Assembly (NCBI RefSeq): GCF_016653355.1 | Contig: NZ_NHSK01000075.1 | Span: 18,535-82,534, forward strand | Direction of reading: 5' to 3' | Length of the DNA: 64,000 nt | DNA from: Rhodoplanes elegans | Lineage (GTDB): Bacteria; Pseudomonadota; Alphaproteobacteria; Rhizobiales; Xanthobacteraceae | Shown here: positions 25,976 to 37,317 of the stretch, in pieces | Layout: the number at the start of each line of letters is the position of its first letter | How positions within the stretch are numbered: position 1 is the first letter of the stretch | Notes under the pieces: generated by a model | Seen by the model: the letters and a program-made list of their open reading frames with translations, nothing else | What the model was told of the DNA's origin: nothing | The model's database searches: none | Made by a program: the position numbers and the translations under genes

Positions 25976-27061
25976 ATGCGCACCCTGGACGGCGAACCCT
26001 CTTCCATGCCCATGGCCGATCGGTCGGGCCGGACGACTGCCACGACGTCGCGATCGCGCGCCGCGGCGACATTCATCCAGAGCCTGCGGGCGACGCTGTA
26101 CGCCGCGCTTCTCGGCCTGATCGCGGTCACGCTCGCTGGCGTCACGCCGGCGCGCGCCGCGTTTCCGGATCGCGTGGTGCGGATCGTCGTGCCGTTCGCG
26201 GCCGGCGGCGGCACCGATCTGATCGCCCGCCGCCTCGCCGACGAGATGGGCAAGGTCCTGGGCCAGCGCGTCATCGTCGAGAACCGCCCCGGCGCCGGCA
26301 CCATCCTGGGTTCGGCCGCGGTCGCGTCGAGCCCGCCCGACGGCTACACGCTGCTGATGGCGACCTTCGCGCACGCCGTCAATCCGAGCCTCAACCCGAA
26401 GCTGCCCTACGACACCTTCAAGGCGTTCGCGCCGGTGGCGCTGGTCGCCCGCTCGTTCAACGTCGTGGTCGTCAATCCGGACCTGCCGTGGCGCTCGGTC
26501 GCCGATCTCGTCGCGGCGGCGAAGCGCGATCCCGGGAAGATCAACTACGGCTCGTTCGGCAACGGCACCTCGGCGCATCTCGCCGGCGAGCTGTTCAAGA
26601 ACCTCGCGCAGGTCGACCTCACCCACGTGCCCTATCAGGGCGCCGCACCCGCCATCACGGACCTGATGGGCGGCCAGATTCAGGTGATGTTCACGACCGC
26701 GGCGAGCGTCGCCTCGCACATCCAGAGCGGACGCCTGCGGCCGCTCGCCGTCACGTCGGCGGCGCGGGCCTCGCTCTATCCGGACCTGCCGACCGTCGCC
26801 GAGGCGGGCGTCGCCGGCTACGTCGCCGAGAGCTGGTACGGGCTCTACGCGCCGGCCGGCACGCCGCCCGACATCGTCGCGGTGCTGAACCAGGCGGCGC
26901 GGCGGGCCGCCGAGAGCGAGGCCTTCGCCAAGCTGAAGGACATGGAGGGCCTCACCATCGAGGCCGGCGCACCCGCGGACCTCGACCGCTACGTGCGCGC
27001 CGAGGCGGAGCGCTGGAAGCGCCTGGTCGAGGCCGCCAACATCCGCACGGAGCGCCAGTGA
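25976..27061 (+). CDS. Bug-family extracytoplasmic binding protein (second copy)
   Basis: A 361-aa Bug protein with a long N-terminal region: about 40 polar residues precede the hydrophobic segment ATLYAALLGLIAVTLAGVTPARA. The mature core has FPDRVVRIVVPFAAGGGTDLIAR, VENRPGAGTILGS, HVPYQGAAPAITDLMGGQIQVMF and LPTVAEAGVAGYV. The ATG is behind GCGGAGG. The stop overlaps the enoyl-CoA hydratase start (TGATG). It is only moderately similar to the Bug protein at 21582, so probably has a different ligand. Confidence 0.9.
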   Translation: MRTLDGEPSSMPMADRSGRTTATTSRSRAAATFIQSLRATLYAALLGLIAVTLAGVTPARAAFPDRVVRIVVPFAAGGGTDLIARRLADEMGKVLGQRVIVENRPGAGTILGSAAVASSPPDGYTLLMATFAHAVNPSLNPKLPYDTFKAFAPVALVARSFNVVVVNPDLPWRSVADLVAAAKRDPGKINYGSFGNGTSAHLAGELFKNLAQVDLTHVPYQGAAPAITDLMGGQIQVMFTTAASVASHIQSGRLRPLAVTSAARASLYPDLPTVAEAGVAGYVAESWYGLYAPAGTPPDIVAVLNQAARRAAESEAFAKLKDMEGLTIEAGAPADLDRYVRAEAERWKRLVEAANIRTERQ

Positions 27062-27903
27062 TGACCGACACGCCTGCCCATCAGCTCGTCGACCTCGCGG
27101 TCGATGACGGCGTCGCCACCGTGACGCTGTGCCGCCCCGAGGTGCGCAATGCCATCAACGACGCCATGCGGGCCGAGCTGATCGCGGCGCTCGACAGCGT
27201 CGCCGAGGACGCCGCCGTGGGGGCCGTGGTGATCACCGGCAACGGGGGCGCCTTCTGCGCCGGCGGCGACGTCTCGGGCATGCGCACGCGGCTCGCCGAG
27301 CCGGCCGGCGAGATCGCCTTCAACGGCTGGCGCCGCCAGCGCAAGACGCATCGCAGCATCGCGAGCCTCCATCAGATGGGCAAGCCGACCATCGCGGCCG
27401 TCGCGGGGCCTGCGGTCGGGCTCGGCTGCGATCTCGCGCTGTGCTGCGACTTCATCGTCGCCGCCGACAGCGCCGTGTTCGCGATGAGCTTCATCCATCG
27501 CGGCCTGGTGCCGGACGGCGGCGGGCTCTACTTCCTGCCGCGCCGGGTCGGGCTGCCGCGCGCCAAGGAGCTGATCTTCTCGGGCCGGCGCGTGAAGGCC
27601 GAGGAGGCGCTGCGCATCGGGCTCGCCGACCGGCTGGTGGGCGACGCGGAGCTGCTCGCCACCGCACAAAACTGGGCGGCCGAGCTCGGCGCCGGCTCGC
27701 CGGTCGCGCTCGCGCTGACCAAGTCGATCCTCGACCGCACCTTCGAGCTGCCGGAGGAGCAGGTCTTCGCGCTCGGCCGTCAGGCGCAGGCGATCTGCTA
27801 CACGACGACGGCGCATCGCGAGTCGGTCGAGGCCTTCCTGTCCAAGGCCGACCGCAAGGACACCGACCGAAAGCGCACCGACCGGCAGGAGCCGACGCGG
27901 TGA
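27061..27903 (+). CDS. Enoyl-CoA hydratase/isomerase family protein
   Basis: A 280-aa crotonase-fold enzyme. Oxyanion-hole segments are NGGAFCAGGDVSGM and GPAVGLGCDLALCCDFIVAAD, followed by FIHRGLVPDGGGLYFLPRRVG. An Asp is seen where many hydratases place a catalytic Glu, so the reaction may be isomerisation or ring opening rather than simple hydration. The C-terminal ~20 residues are a charged tail. It overlaps the following synthetase by GTGA. Confidence 0.88.
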   Translation: MTDTPAHQLVDLAVDDGVATVTLCRPEVRNAINDAMRAELIAALDSVAEDAAVGAVVITGNGGAFCAGGDVSGMRTRLAEPAGEIAFNGWRRQRKTHRSIASLHQMGKPTIAAVAGPAVGLGCDLALCCDFIVAADSAVFAMSFIHRGLVPDGGGLYFLPRRVGLPRAKELIFSGRRVKAEEALRIGLADRLVGDAELLATAQNWAAELGAGSPVALALTKSILDRTFELPEEQVFALGRQAQAICYTTTAHRESVEAFLSKADRKDTDRKRTDRQEPTR

Positions 27904-29984
27904 CCACCCTCGATCGTCTGTTCAGCCCACGCAGCATCGCCGTGATCGGCGCCTCGGCGGACGCGACCAAGCTGACCGGCCGGCCGATCGCCTATCTGGA
28001 AAAGCACGGCTACGCCGGTGCGATCTATCCGGTGAACCCGCGCGCCGAGACGATCGGCAGCCGCCGCTGCTACCCCGACGTCGCGGCGCTGCCCGAGGTG
28101 CCCGATGTCGGCCTCGTGCTGCTCGGCGCCGAGCGCGCCGTCGCCGCCGTGGAGCAGCTCGCGCGCGCCGGCGCGGCCGCCGCCGTGGTGCTGGCGAGCG
28201 GCTTCGGCGAAGCCGGCGAGGACGGCCGTCGCCGTCAGCAGGCGCTGCGCGAAGCGGCCGACGGCATGCGGCTCCTCGGCCCCAACACCATCGGCCTCGT
28301 CAATGTCAGCGAGCGGATCATGCTCTCGGCGAGCGGCGCCATGGAGCTCGACGGCTTCGTGCCCGGCAGCGTCGCACTGGTCTCGCAGAGCGGCGGCATC
28401 CTCGGCGCATTGTTGTCGCGCGGCGCCGCGCGAGGAATCGGATTCTCCAAGCTGGTCGCCACCGGCAACGAGGCCGATCTCGACATCGCCGACATGATCG
28501 AGCACCTGGCCGACGACGACGCGACCGCCGTGATCGCGCTCTATATCGAGGGGCTGCGCCATCCCGACCGGTTCCGCGCCGCCGCCGCGAAGGCGACCGG
28601 CCGCGGCAAGCGCCTCGTCGTCTACAAGGTGGGACGGTCGGAGACCGGTGCTCGCTCGGCCGTGTCCCACACCGGCGCGCTCGCCGGCTCTGACCGGATG
28701 TACGACGCGCTGTTTCGCCAGCTCGGCATCGTGCGGGCGAACGCCTTCTCGGATCTGCTCGACATCCCGGCCGCGCTCGCGACCGGCCGCCGGCTCGACG
28801 GCGCACGACTCGCCGTCGTCACCACCACGGGCGGGGCCGCGACCCTGATCGCCGACAATGCCGGGCTCGCGGGCTTCACGCTGCCCGATCCCGATCCGCC
28901 GACCGCCGAGGGGCTGACGGCACTCGCCATTCCGGACGCGACACTCGACCGCAATCCCGTGGACGTGACGCTCGCCGGACTGCGCCCCGAGCTGTTCACC
29001 CGCGTCCTGGCACTGCTCTCGAAGAGCCCGCGCTACGATGCGATCGTGACGATCGTCGGCTCGTCCGCGCTCGGCCAGCCCGACCTCGTCGCCAAGCCGC
29101 TGATCGCGGCGCTCGATACCACCGAAAAGCCGATCCTCGCCTATGTGAGCCCGGAGGCGCCCCACATCGTCGCCGCGCTCAACCGCGCCGGCGTCCCGGC
29201 TTTCGCCAATCCGGAAGGATGCGTGGCGGCACTCGCCGCCTTGCGGATCGCGCCGCCCGCGCCTTATATGGAAACCACGGCCGCGGCTGCATCGCCGGCC
29301 GGCGAGCCGGCCGCGCCTCCGGGTGGCGGCGCCCTGAACGAGGCCGACAGCAAGGCGCTGTTCGCCCGCTTCGGCATTCCGGCCGTCGCCGAGATCGTCG
29401 CAACGAAGCCCGAGGACGCCGCGGCCGCGGCACAACGGCTGGGTGGTGCGCCCGTCGTGGTGAAGGTCCTGTCGCGCGACATCCTGCACAAGAGCGAGCT
29501 GGGCGGCGTCGCGGTCGGCGTCGCACCCGAAGCGGTCGCCGACTGCTGCCGCGCCATGGCGGCGCGCGTTTCGGATTGCGCGGCGGGCACGCTCGACGGC
29601 TTCCTGGTGCAGGAGCGCATCACCGACGGCGTCGAGATGATTCTCGGCCTGTCCCGCGATCCACAGCTAGGCCCCGCCGTGCTGCTCGGCTTCGGCGGCG
29701 TCACGGCCGAGCTTCTGAAAGACACGACGCTGCGGCCCCTGCCGCTCGCGCCGGGCGATGCCGCGGCGATGATCGCCGAGCTCACGTTGTCCCCGCTGCT
29801 GAAGGGTTATCGCGGCCGACCGGCAGCCGACGTGGCGGCGCTCGTCGCCGCGATCGAGGCGTTCGCTGCGATGGTGATGCGTCTCGGCGATCGGCTGCGG
29901 GAGGCCGAGATCAACCCGCTGTTCGTCCGCCCGGCCGGACACGGCGTCGCGGCCGCCGACGGGCTCGTCGTGCTGTCGGACTAG
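27900..29984 (+). CDS. Acyl-CoA synthetase (NDP-forming), fused alpha-beta type
   Basis: A 694-aa protein starting at a GTG that overlaps the previous stop. Domain order: CoA-binding Rossmann domain (FSPRSIAVIGASAD, VALVSQSGGILGALL), flavodoxin-like succinyl-CoA-ligase domains with the phospho-histidine loop ARSAVSHTGALAGSD, a variable linker, and a C-terminal ATP-grasp domain (VVKVLSRDILHKSELGGVAVGV, GFGGVTAELLKD, EINPLFVRP). It activates a carboxylic acid to its CoA thioester. With the hydratase and Bug protein it suggests uptake, activation and beta-oxidation-like processing of an organic acid. Confidence 0.92.
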   Translation: MTTLDRLFSPRSIAVIGASADATKLTGRPIAYLEKHGYAGAIYPVNPRAETIGSRRCYPDVAALPEVPDVGLVLLGAERAVAAVEQLARAGAAAAVVLASGFGEAGEDGRRRQQALREAADGMRLLGPNTIGLVNVSERIMLSASGAMELDGFVPGSVALVSQSGGILGALLSRGAARGIGFSKLVATGNEADLDIADMIEHLADDDATAVIALYIEGLRHPDRFRAAAAKATGRGKRLVVYKVGRSETGARSAVSHTGALAGSDRMYDALFRQLGIVRANAFSDLLDIPAALATGRRLDGARLAVVTTTGGAATLIADNAGLAGFTLPDPDPPTAEGLTALAIPDATLDRNPVDVTLAGLRPELFTRVLALLSKSPRYDAIVTIVGSSALGQPDLVAKPLIAALDTTEKPILAYVSPEAPHIVAALNRAGVPAFANPEGCVAALAALRIAPPAPYMETTAAAASPAGEPAAPPGGGALNEADSKALFARFGIPAVAEIVATKPEDAAAAAQRLGGAPVVVKVLSRDILHKSELGGVAVGVAPEAVADCCRAMAARVSDCAAGTLDGFLVQERITDGVEMILGLSRDPQLGPAVLLGFGGVTAELLKDTTLRPLPLAPGDAAAMIAELTLSPLLKGYRGRPAADVAALVAAIEAFAAMVMRLGDRLREAEINPLFVRPAGHGVAAADGLVVLSD

Positions 29985-30011
29985 CGCGACTGCCGCCGCG
30001 CTGCCCACCCG

Positions 30012-30092
30012 CCGCTCGTTCCCGCGAAGTCGGTAAGTCCAGGGGCCGCACGTCGAGCCGCCCTGGGTCCCCGCCTTCGCGGAGACGAGCGG
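30012..30092. repeat. REP-like inverted repeat after the acyl-CoA synthetase gene
   Basis: CCGCTCGTTCCCGCGAAG (30012-30029) and its near-perfect complement (30075-30092, two mismatches) enclose a GC-rich centre with CCCTGGGTCCCCGCC. It lies in the 157-bp gap between two convergent genes. Dispersed elements of this form are common in Hyphomicrobiales genomes; it may help end transcription. Confidence 0.75.
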
Positions 30093-30141
30093 AGCCCGGT
30101 TCTGATTCTGCGTCGGCAAGCAGCTCCCGCCGACCGTCTCG

Positions 30142-30627
30142 TCAGCGGCCCGAGAACATCGGGTGGCCGATCCGGTCGCCCGGTGCGATGCCGAGCTTCT
30201 TCGCGGTGCCGGCGACCACCTCGAGCACGCCGCGCACCGGGCCACCCGACGGGATGATGCGCTCCGACATCGGCGTCGTGTTCTCGGCGATGCGGTGGAT
30301 GCGCCCGTCCGCCGTGATGAAGATCATGTCGAGCGACACATAGGTGTTCTTCATCCACATCGCGACCGGCTCGTCGCGTTTGAAGTCGAACAGCATGCCG
30401 GTGCCCTCGGGCAGCTCCTTGCGGTGCATCAGGCCCTGCGCCCGCTCGGCGTCCGTGGTGGCGACCTCGACCGAGAAGACGTGAACGCCGGTCTTGGTGG
30501 CGATCTCGAGCGTCTGGCGCTCGAAGGCTGCGGCACCGGAGAGGCCGAGCGGCGCGCCGAGAAGAATCGGGACGACCGCGGCGACGACGAGCCGGAGCGC
30601 GGCGGACAGGACGGTACGACGGGTCAT
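30142..30627 (-). CDS. DUF192 family exported protein
   Basis: A 161-aa protein with a hydrophobic N-terminal signal (TRRTVLSAALRLVVAAVVPILL). The DUF192 core follows: VEVATTDAERAQGLMHRKELPEGTGMLFDF and MWMKNTYVSLDMIFI. The family has unknown biochemical function. In-frame ATGs 18 and 39 bp upstream are possible starts. It stands alone, convergent with the acyl-CoA synthetase gene. Confidence 0.85.
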   Translation of the reverse strand: MTRRTVLSAALRLVVAAVVPILLGAPLGLSGAAAFERQTLEIATKTGVHVFSVEVATTDAERAQGLMHRKELPEGTGMLFDFKRDEPVAMWMKNTYVSLDMIFITADGRIHRIAENTTPMSERIIPSGGPVRGVLEVVAGTAKKLGIAPGDRIGHPMFSGR

Positions 30628-30920
30628 GCGGAACCTTGCGGCCATGTGCCATGCTGGTGCGGACACCCCGCGGGGCGCGGGGTCCCGGCGGGCGAGCGTC
30701 GCCGTGCGGGCGCGATGCGCATGCCAGCCCGGCGGCGCGTCACCCTACTTCATCGTGCGTGGATTTGAAGGGCCCCGTCCCGCGAGACCGGCGACGACGT
30801 ACGACGACTGCTGTCGTTCGGTGTCGTGCTGTGGGAACGAAAACGCACGCCATCCGAAATCAGCATCCAGGCAGACTCGTGCCGTGGTCGGATCGATCGG
30901 ACGCGGTGTCGGTGGTCGGA

Positions 30921-31526
30921 TCAGTGCGAGGCGAGCGCGTGAGTGCCGCCGTCCGGCCGCACCTCGGCGGCCATCAGGCCCTTCGGGCCGGGTCCGAACC
31001 GGACCAGCACGGTCTGGCCGGGCCGCAGCTCGGTGAGACCATACCGCCGCAGCGTCTCCATGTGGACGAAGATGTCGGCAGTCCCCTCGCCGCGGGTCAG
31101 GAAGCCGAAGCCGCGCAGCCGGTTGAACCACTTCACCACGGCTCGCTCGAGCCCGCTGGTCGGCGTCACCGTGACGTGGGTGCGGGGCGGCGGCATCTGG
31201 GCCGGATGCACGGCCGTGGATTCATCCATGGAGACGATGCGGAAGGCCTGGAAGCCTTTCGGGCGGGCCAGCGCCTCGCACACCACCCGGGCGCCTTCGT
31301 AGGCGGTCTGGAAGCCGTCGCGCCGCAGGCAGGTGACGTGCAGGAGGACATCCGGCATGCCGTTGTCCGGGACGATGAAGCCGTAGCCCTTGGCGACGTC
31401 GAACCACTTGATGACGCCGCTGATCTCCACGACCGCAGCCGTCGCGTCGTCGACGAAGTCGCCGATCGCCTCGCTCACGCCGTAGCTCGCGCTAGGCCCC
31501 TTCGCACCGAATTCGTCCGTGGCCAT
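30921..31526 (-). CDS. Cold-shock-domain protein with two CSDs
   Basis: A 201-aa nucleic-acid-binding protein. CSD1 (about residues 36-97) has IKWFDVAKGYGFI and DVLLHV; CSD2 (about 130-195) has VKWFNRLRGFGFL and DIFVHM, so both carry RNP1/RNP2. The two are joined by a Pro/Thr-rich linker. Such tandem CSD proteins are common in Alphaproteobacteria and act as RNA chaperones or stress regulators. A 275-bp gene-free gap separates it from the DUF192 gene. Confidence 0.92.
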   Translation of the reverse strand: MATDEFGAKGPSASYGVSEAIGDFVDDATAAVVEISGVIKWFDVAKGYGFIVPDNGMPDVLLHVTCLRRDGFQTAYEGARVVCEALARPKGFQAFRIVSMDESTAVHPAQMPPPRTHVTVTPTSGLERAVVKWFNRLRGFGFLTRGEGTADIFVHMETLRRYGLTELRPGQTVLVRFGPGPKGLMAAEVRPDGGTHALASH

Positions 31527-31695
31527 GAGGACGTACGCCGCCGCTTTTGGCGCCTCTTCTGGAGCGCTTCAACGAATCTCTTCAACAAAAGATATCCAGG
31601 CCGCCCCGGATGGGAAACAGGAAAATGAGTTTGTCGCAATCTGCGCGCTAAATCTGTGCACGACCGTGGCAACCGTGCACGGAAGCCGAGTCAAA

Positions 31696-32454
31696 TCAAT
31701 GTGAAACGAGCGGGGCTAGCACGTTTCCTATGTCGGCGCGGACGACCAGGTCGGCGATCTCGTCGAACTCGGTCGCGTCACGGTTGAGGATCACCAGCTT
31801 GGCGCCGTTGCGCTTGGCGAGCAGCGGGAATCCGGCCGCCGGCCACACCACCAGCGACGAGCCGATGGCGAGGAAGAGATCGCAGGCGAGCGTCAGCTCC
31901 TCGGCGCGGCGCATCTCGGCCTCCGGCATCGCCTGGCCGAACGACACCGTCGCGGTCTTGATGTGCCCGCCGCATCGGCAGTCCGGCGCGTGGCCGGTCG
32001 CCTCGAACCGCTCCCTCACCCAGGCGATCTCGTAGCGGGCCGAACACGACAGGCAGAGCGCGTAGGTGGTGTTGCCATGCAGCTCGACGACGTCCGGCGC
32101 GGCGATGCCGGAGTCCTGGTGCAGGTTGTCGATGTTCTGGGTGACGACGGCGGGCGCCTTGCCGGCGCGCCACAGGCTGGCGAGGGCATGGTGCCCGCGC
32201 CCCGGCTGTGCGGCGCCGAACTGCTCCTCCAGCGCGAATCGGCGCCGCCACGCCTCGTCGCGCATGTCGCGGCGCGCGACGAAATCGCGGAAGTCGATCG
32301 GTGCGTTCCTGGTCCACACCCCGCCGGGCGAGCGGAAGTCCGGGATCCCGCATTCGGTGGAAATGCCGGCGCCCGTGAAGGGCAGCACGGCGCGCGCCTC
32401 CTCGATCAGCGCGAGGAGCCTGCGGCGACCTGTCTCGACGTCCGTCGTGATCAT
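31696..32454 (-). CDS. cobB: Sir2-family NAD-dependent protein deacylase
   Basis: A 252-aa sirtuin. Landmarks: [23 protein letters not shown] (NAD-binding), [12 protein letters not shown], the catalytic histidine in VELHGNTT, and zinc ligands as CLSCS and [19 protein letters not shown] and [10 protein letters not shown] complete the Rossmann fold. It removes acyl groups from lysines, commonly on acyl-CoA synthetases, which may be relevant to the synthetase nearby. It is divergent from the glyoxalase gene with about 60 bp between starts. Confidence 0.93.
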   Translation of the reverse strand: MITTDVETGRRRLLALIEEARAVLPFTGAGISTECGIPDFRSPGGVWTRNAPIDFRDFVARRDMRDEAWRRRFALEEQFGAAQPGRGHHALASLWRAGKAPAVVTQNIDNLHQDSGIAAPDVVELHGNTTYALCLSCSARYEIAWVRERFEATGHAPDCRCGGHIKTATVSFGQAMPEAEMRRAEELTLACDLFLAIGSSLVVWPAAGFPLLAKRNGAKLVILNRDATEFDEIADLVVRADIGNVLAPLVSH

Positions 32455-32513
32455 ATATGCATGCTCGGGCGGCCGGGCCGACCGCGCGGCCGCCGTCTGT
32501 CGAAGAGGACTTC

Positions 32514-32972
32514 ATGCGATATCTGCACACGATGCTCCGCGTCCGCAACCTCGACGCCGCGCTCGACTTCTGGTGCGGCAAGCTCGGCCTGGTCGAGACG
32601 CACCGGACCGAGAGCGACAAAGGCCGCTTCACCCTGGTGTTCCTCGCGGCTCCCGAGGACAAGGGCGACGTGGACGCGAGCCGCGCCAAGGGCCGTCCGG
32701 CGCCGCTGCTCGAGCTGACCTACAACTGGGACGGCGACGAGGACTACGCCGAGGCGCGCTATTTCGGCCACCTCGCCTTCGAGGTCGACGACATCTACGA
32801 GACCTGCGCCCGCCTGCAGGCGGCCGGCATCACCATCCTGCGGCCGCCGCGCGACGGCCAGATGGCGTTCGTCCGCTCGCCCGACCGGCAGTCGGTCGAG
32901 CTCCTGCAGAAGGGTGCCGCCAAGCCGCCCCGGGAGCCGTGGAGCGCGATGCCGAACACCGGGCACTGGTAA
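32514..32972 (+). CDS. gloA: Lactoylglutathione lyase (glyoxalase I)
   Basis: A 152-aa VOC-fold metalloenzyme converting the methylglyoxal-glutathione hemithioacetal to S-lactoylglutathione. Seen: [25 protein letters not shown] (metal His), [27 protein letters not shown] (metal His) and a C-terminal SVELLQKG with the Glu ligand. Start behind AAGAGGA. It is the last chromosomal gene before tRNA-Glu. Confidence 0.94.
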   Translation: MRYLHTMLRVRNLDAALDFWCGKLGLVETHRTESDKGRFTLVFLAAPEDKGDVDASRAKGRPAPLLELTYNWDGDEDYAEARYFGHLAFEVDDIYETCARLQAAGITILRPPRDGQMAFVRSPDRQSVELLQKGAAKPPREPWSAMPNTGHW

Positions 32973-33328
32973 GGTCGTCCGGCCGCGGCGCGTCTCCGAC
33001 GCGGCGCGTCCCGGCGCTGCCGGACCGCCTCGGCGGCGCGGCGCGGCCGTCTCGGCCCGCCGCCGGGACGGCGACCGTGCAAGGACCGGAGCGTCTCTGC
33101 GCCGTGGTCGGCAACGACCCGCTCGCTGAGCGTGGACGGACCACTGTACGGCGGACCACTGTGCGGCGGGCGGAGACCTCGGCGCAGAGAGCGGGCACGA
33201 ACCGGGATGCGCCGGCCGGCCCGCACCCGGGGGCGCAACAGGGCGCCCTGTACGGCCCGTCGGCTCGCTTGCCGGCCGGCCGAAACGCCACTATACGTCT
33301 CGCCGCGTCGGCGCCCGTGCCGGCCTCC
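32973..33328. other. Gene-free stretch upstream of tRNA-Glu
   Basis: This 356-bp GC-rich stretch has no convincing coding frame. It contains a 15-bp tandem duplication (GGACCACTGTACGGC type, 33138-33167, 14/15 identical) and should contain the tRNA promoter, although I cannot identify clear -35/-10 boxes. Confidence 0.6.
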
Positions 33329-33404
33329 GCGCCCATCGTCTAGCGGTCCAGGACGTCGCCCTTTCACGGCGAAAACAGGGGTTCGATTCCCCTTGGGCGC
33401 GCCA
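33329..33404 (+). tRNA. tRNA-Glu (anticodon UUC)
   Basis: A 76-nt cloverleaf with genomic CCA. The acceptor GCGCCCA pairs with TGGGCGC, followed by discriminator G and CCA. The anticodon stem-loop is TCGCC-CTTTCAC-GGCGA (anticodon TTC) and the T arm is GGGG-TTCGATT-CCCC. The 3' 51 bases are the attachment core of the integrated element that begins here and recur near 53.1 kb. Confidence 0.95.
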
Positions 33405-33405
33405 G
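33354..33405 (+). other. attL: 52-bp direct repeat at the 3' end of tRNA-Glu
   Basis: This block spans from the anticodon stem to one base past the CCA and is identical over 52 bp to 53079-53130. Bases just outside differ on both sides. The location in a tRNA 3' end is the classic target of tyrosine recombinases. Confidence 0.93.
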
Positions 33406-34385
33406 ATTTCCCAGCAAAAACAATAGCTTAGACCGACGCCATCGATGGCGGCTCGCGACCTGTGTAATATCCGTCAAATAAGACGCGCGTGGATCGAGGC
33501 AGACGTGGGCAGACGATCATCCATCGCCCCACGGCTTCCAATGACGCGATGAGCCGGCAAGGTCCGGCTGTCTGGCACGTGCCGCAGCGCCTCCCCTGCC
33601 CCCGTCGCTCGGACGGTCACGCTGCTCGGATGCGGGCCGTCGCGTCGACCCGGGAGGTCGTTCTCATCCCCGTGCGACCCGCCCCGGGTCATCGTCCCGG
33701 TTGACGGTCCAATGGTCCATCATCTGATTGTCACCCTCCCCGACCCGCTCGTCGGCACCGCGCGCGTGCCGACCAAACAAACCCGCCACAGCCTCTCGCG
33801 AGGCCGTGGCGGTGGGGCGATGGAGGTTGCACTCTCCAAGAAGCTCTAACCGGGGAAGCGCGAAGTCCGAGAAGTGGGTTGGACTCCACTTCGAGGGAGA
33901 TATTGGTCGACCATCTCCGCATCCGCAATGGCTACCGAGCTGAGGCATCGTCTTCGCCGGAGGTGACGACTGGCGCCCTCGCCGGCCGGCGTGGTCGCGA
34001 TCCTCCATCCCAGGATGGACTCGCCCATCGCCTTCATGCCTCGCGTTTTCAAGGATGTAGGCAATTGCGATCTCAGGTCGCGAGCCCGCTGCTTCGAGCG
34101 GCCATTGAACATCCTCCATGTAACGGGCCGCATCTTCGTTCGTCGGTCCGCTCAGCGGCTCGGCGGCTCGGCGGCGGGCGCATCGGCGCAGAGCGTGCCG
34201 GCGACAACTCTTTCCATCCGAAGCGTTAGACTTTGCCGATCACCAACTCGAAGGCGCGATGGCGCTCGACTTCGCCTGAATGGTAGTTTGCGCTCGAAAG
34301 AAACCGATTCGAGCGCGATCAAAGAAGCTGGAGTGCTACTGACCTAATGGAGCCTCCACCTCCTCCAACACGGAGCGGAAGTCGT
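33406..34385. other. Gene-free left arm of the element with a strong stem-loop
   Basis: About 980 bp without a convincing gene. At 33783-33812 lies a 30-bp near-perfect palindrome (CCGCCACAGCCTC-TCGC-GAGGCCGTGGCGG, one mispair), without a T-run. The stretch probably contains the hsd promoter and could hold an origin or transfer site. Confidence 0.55.
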
Positions 34386-35991
<1,606 letters not shown>

Positions 35992-36002
<11 letters not shown>

Positions 36003-37317
36003 AATAAAAATGACGCGCACCGGCGGGCGTCCTGCGAGTTCAGGAGTAATTCAAGGCAAATATGCTCTCAGCGTCGGGCTGCCTGACAAACTTGCGCCAG
36101 ACGGGTGGTCGTGGACGCTGTTGAGCGATGTGGCGCGACTGGAAACTGGTCATACGCCGAGTCGAAAGCATCCCGAGTATTGGGGCGGCGACGTTCCGTG
36201 GGTCGGCATCAAGGATGCGACCGAAAACCATGGCCGGACAATCAACAGCACAAGCCAATACACCAATACGCTGGGAATCTCAAATTCGTCGGCCCGTATT
36301 TTGCCGACCAATACTGTGTGCCTTTCAAGAACTGCTTCTGTTGGCTATGTCGTTGTTATGGGGAGGCCTATGGCAACCAGCCAAGATTTTGTGAACTGGG
36401 TGTGCTCCAAATCAATTAGCCATCATTTTCTGAAATACGTACTGTTAGCAGAGCGAGAGTCATTCTTTCGGTTTGCGAGCGGAACCACGCATCAGACCAT
36501 ATACTTCCCAGAAGTGAAGGCGTTTCACGTTTGCCTTCCCCCGAAGGACGAACAAGAGATTATCGCCCACATCCTCGGCACACTCGACGACAAGATCGAG
36601 TTGAACCGGCGGACGAACGAGACGCTGGAGGCGATGGCGCAGGCGCTATTCAAATCGTGGTTCGTGGATTTCGATCCCGTTCGCGCCAAGGCCGAAAACC
36701 GAGGCCCGAAACTGCCCGCTAATTTGGATGAACTCTTCCCGGACAATCTCGATGGCGACGGCATTCCCTGCGGATGGCATTCTGGCAATTTGCTCGATCT
36801 CTGCGAGCTCAAGCGCGGCTACGACTTGCCGACGTCGCAGCGAACTCCGGGAGCCTTCCCCATCGTCTCGTCATCGGGTGTGTCGGGGTTTCATCATGAA
36901 GCGATGGCGCCTGGACCGGGCGTGGTAACCGGCCGATACGGGACAATCGGCGAAGTGTTTTTCGTGAAGGGCGATTATTGGCCGCTCAATACTGCTCTCT
37001 ATGTAAAAAATTTTAAGGAAAATAGTGTTCGATATGTCTACTATGCGCTCAAACAGGTGGATTTCCAGAAGTTCTCCGATAAGGCAGCCGTCCCTGGGAT
37101 CAATCGCAACCACCTGCACGAAGCAGCCATGATCATTCCACCGCGTGAAGTTCAGGTCGCGTTCGAGCGTCTCATGAGTTCGACCTGGAATCGCCAAGAC
37201 GCGAATGACGCCGAAAGCTCGACCTTAGCCGCCCTGCGTGACACACTCCTCCCGAAGCTGATTTCCGGCGAGCTCCGGGTGAAGGACGCCGAGAAGATCG
37301 TGGGGCGGGTCGCATGA
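35992..37317 (+). CDS. hsdS: Type I restriction system specificity subunit HsdS
   Basis: A 441-aa DNA-recognition subunit. TRD1 occupies about residues 30-180 ([29 protein letters not shown]), followed by the central conserved helix region [57 protein letters not shown]2 runs to about 410 and the distal conserved helix is [24 protein letters not shown]. The TRD-coding DNA is clearly richer in A/T than the conserved parts and neighbours, as expected from horizontal exchange of specificity. The ATG sits 7 bp after AAGGA. Confidence 0.95.

Noticed and set aside
30646..30920. Possible small genes between the DUF192 and cold-shock genes
   Set aside because: Frames exist on both strands but have no ribosome-binding sites, domain features or coding-like composition.
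33138..33167. 15-bp tandem repeat upstream of tRNA-Glu as an integration or regulatory signal
   Set aside because: Only two copies in GC-rich DNA, outside the element; no symmetry or link to the att core.
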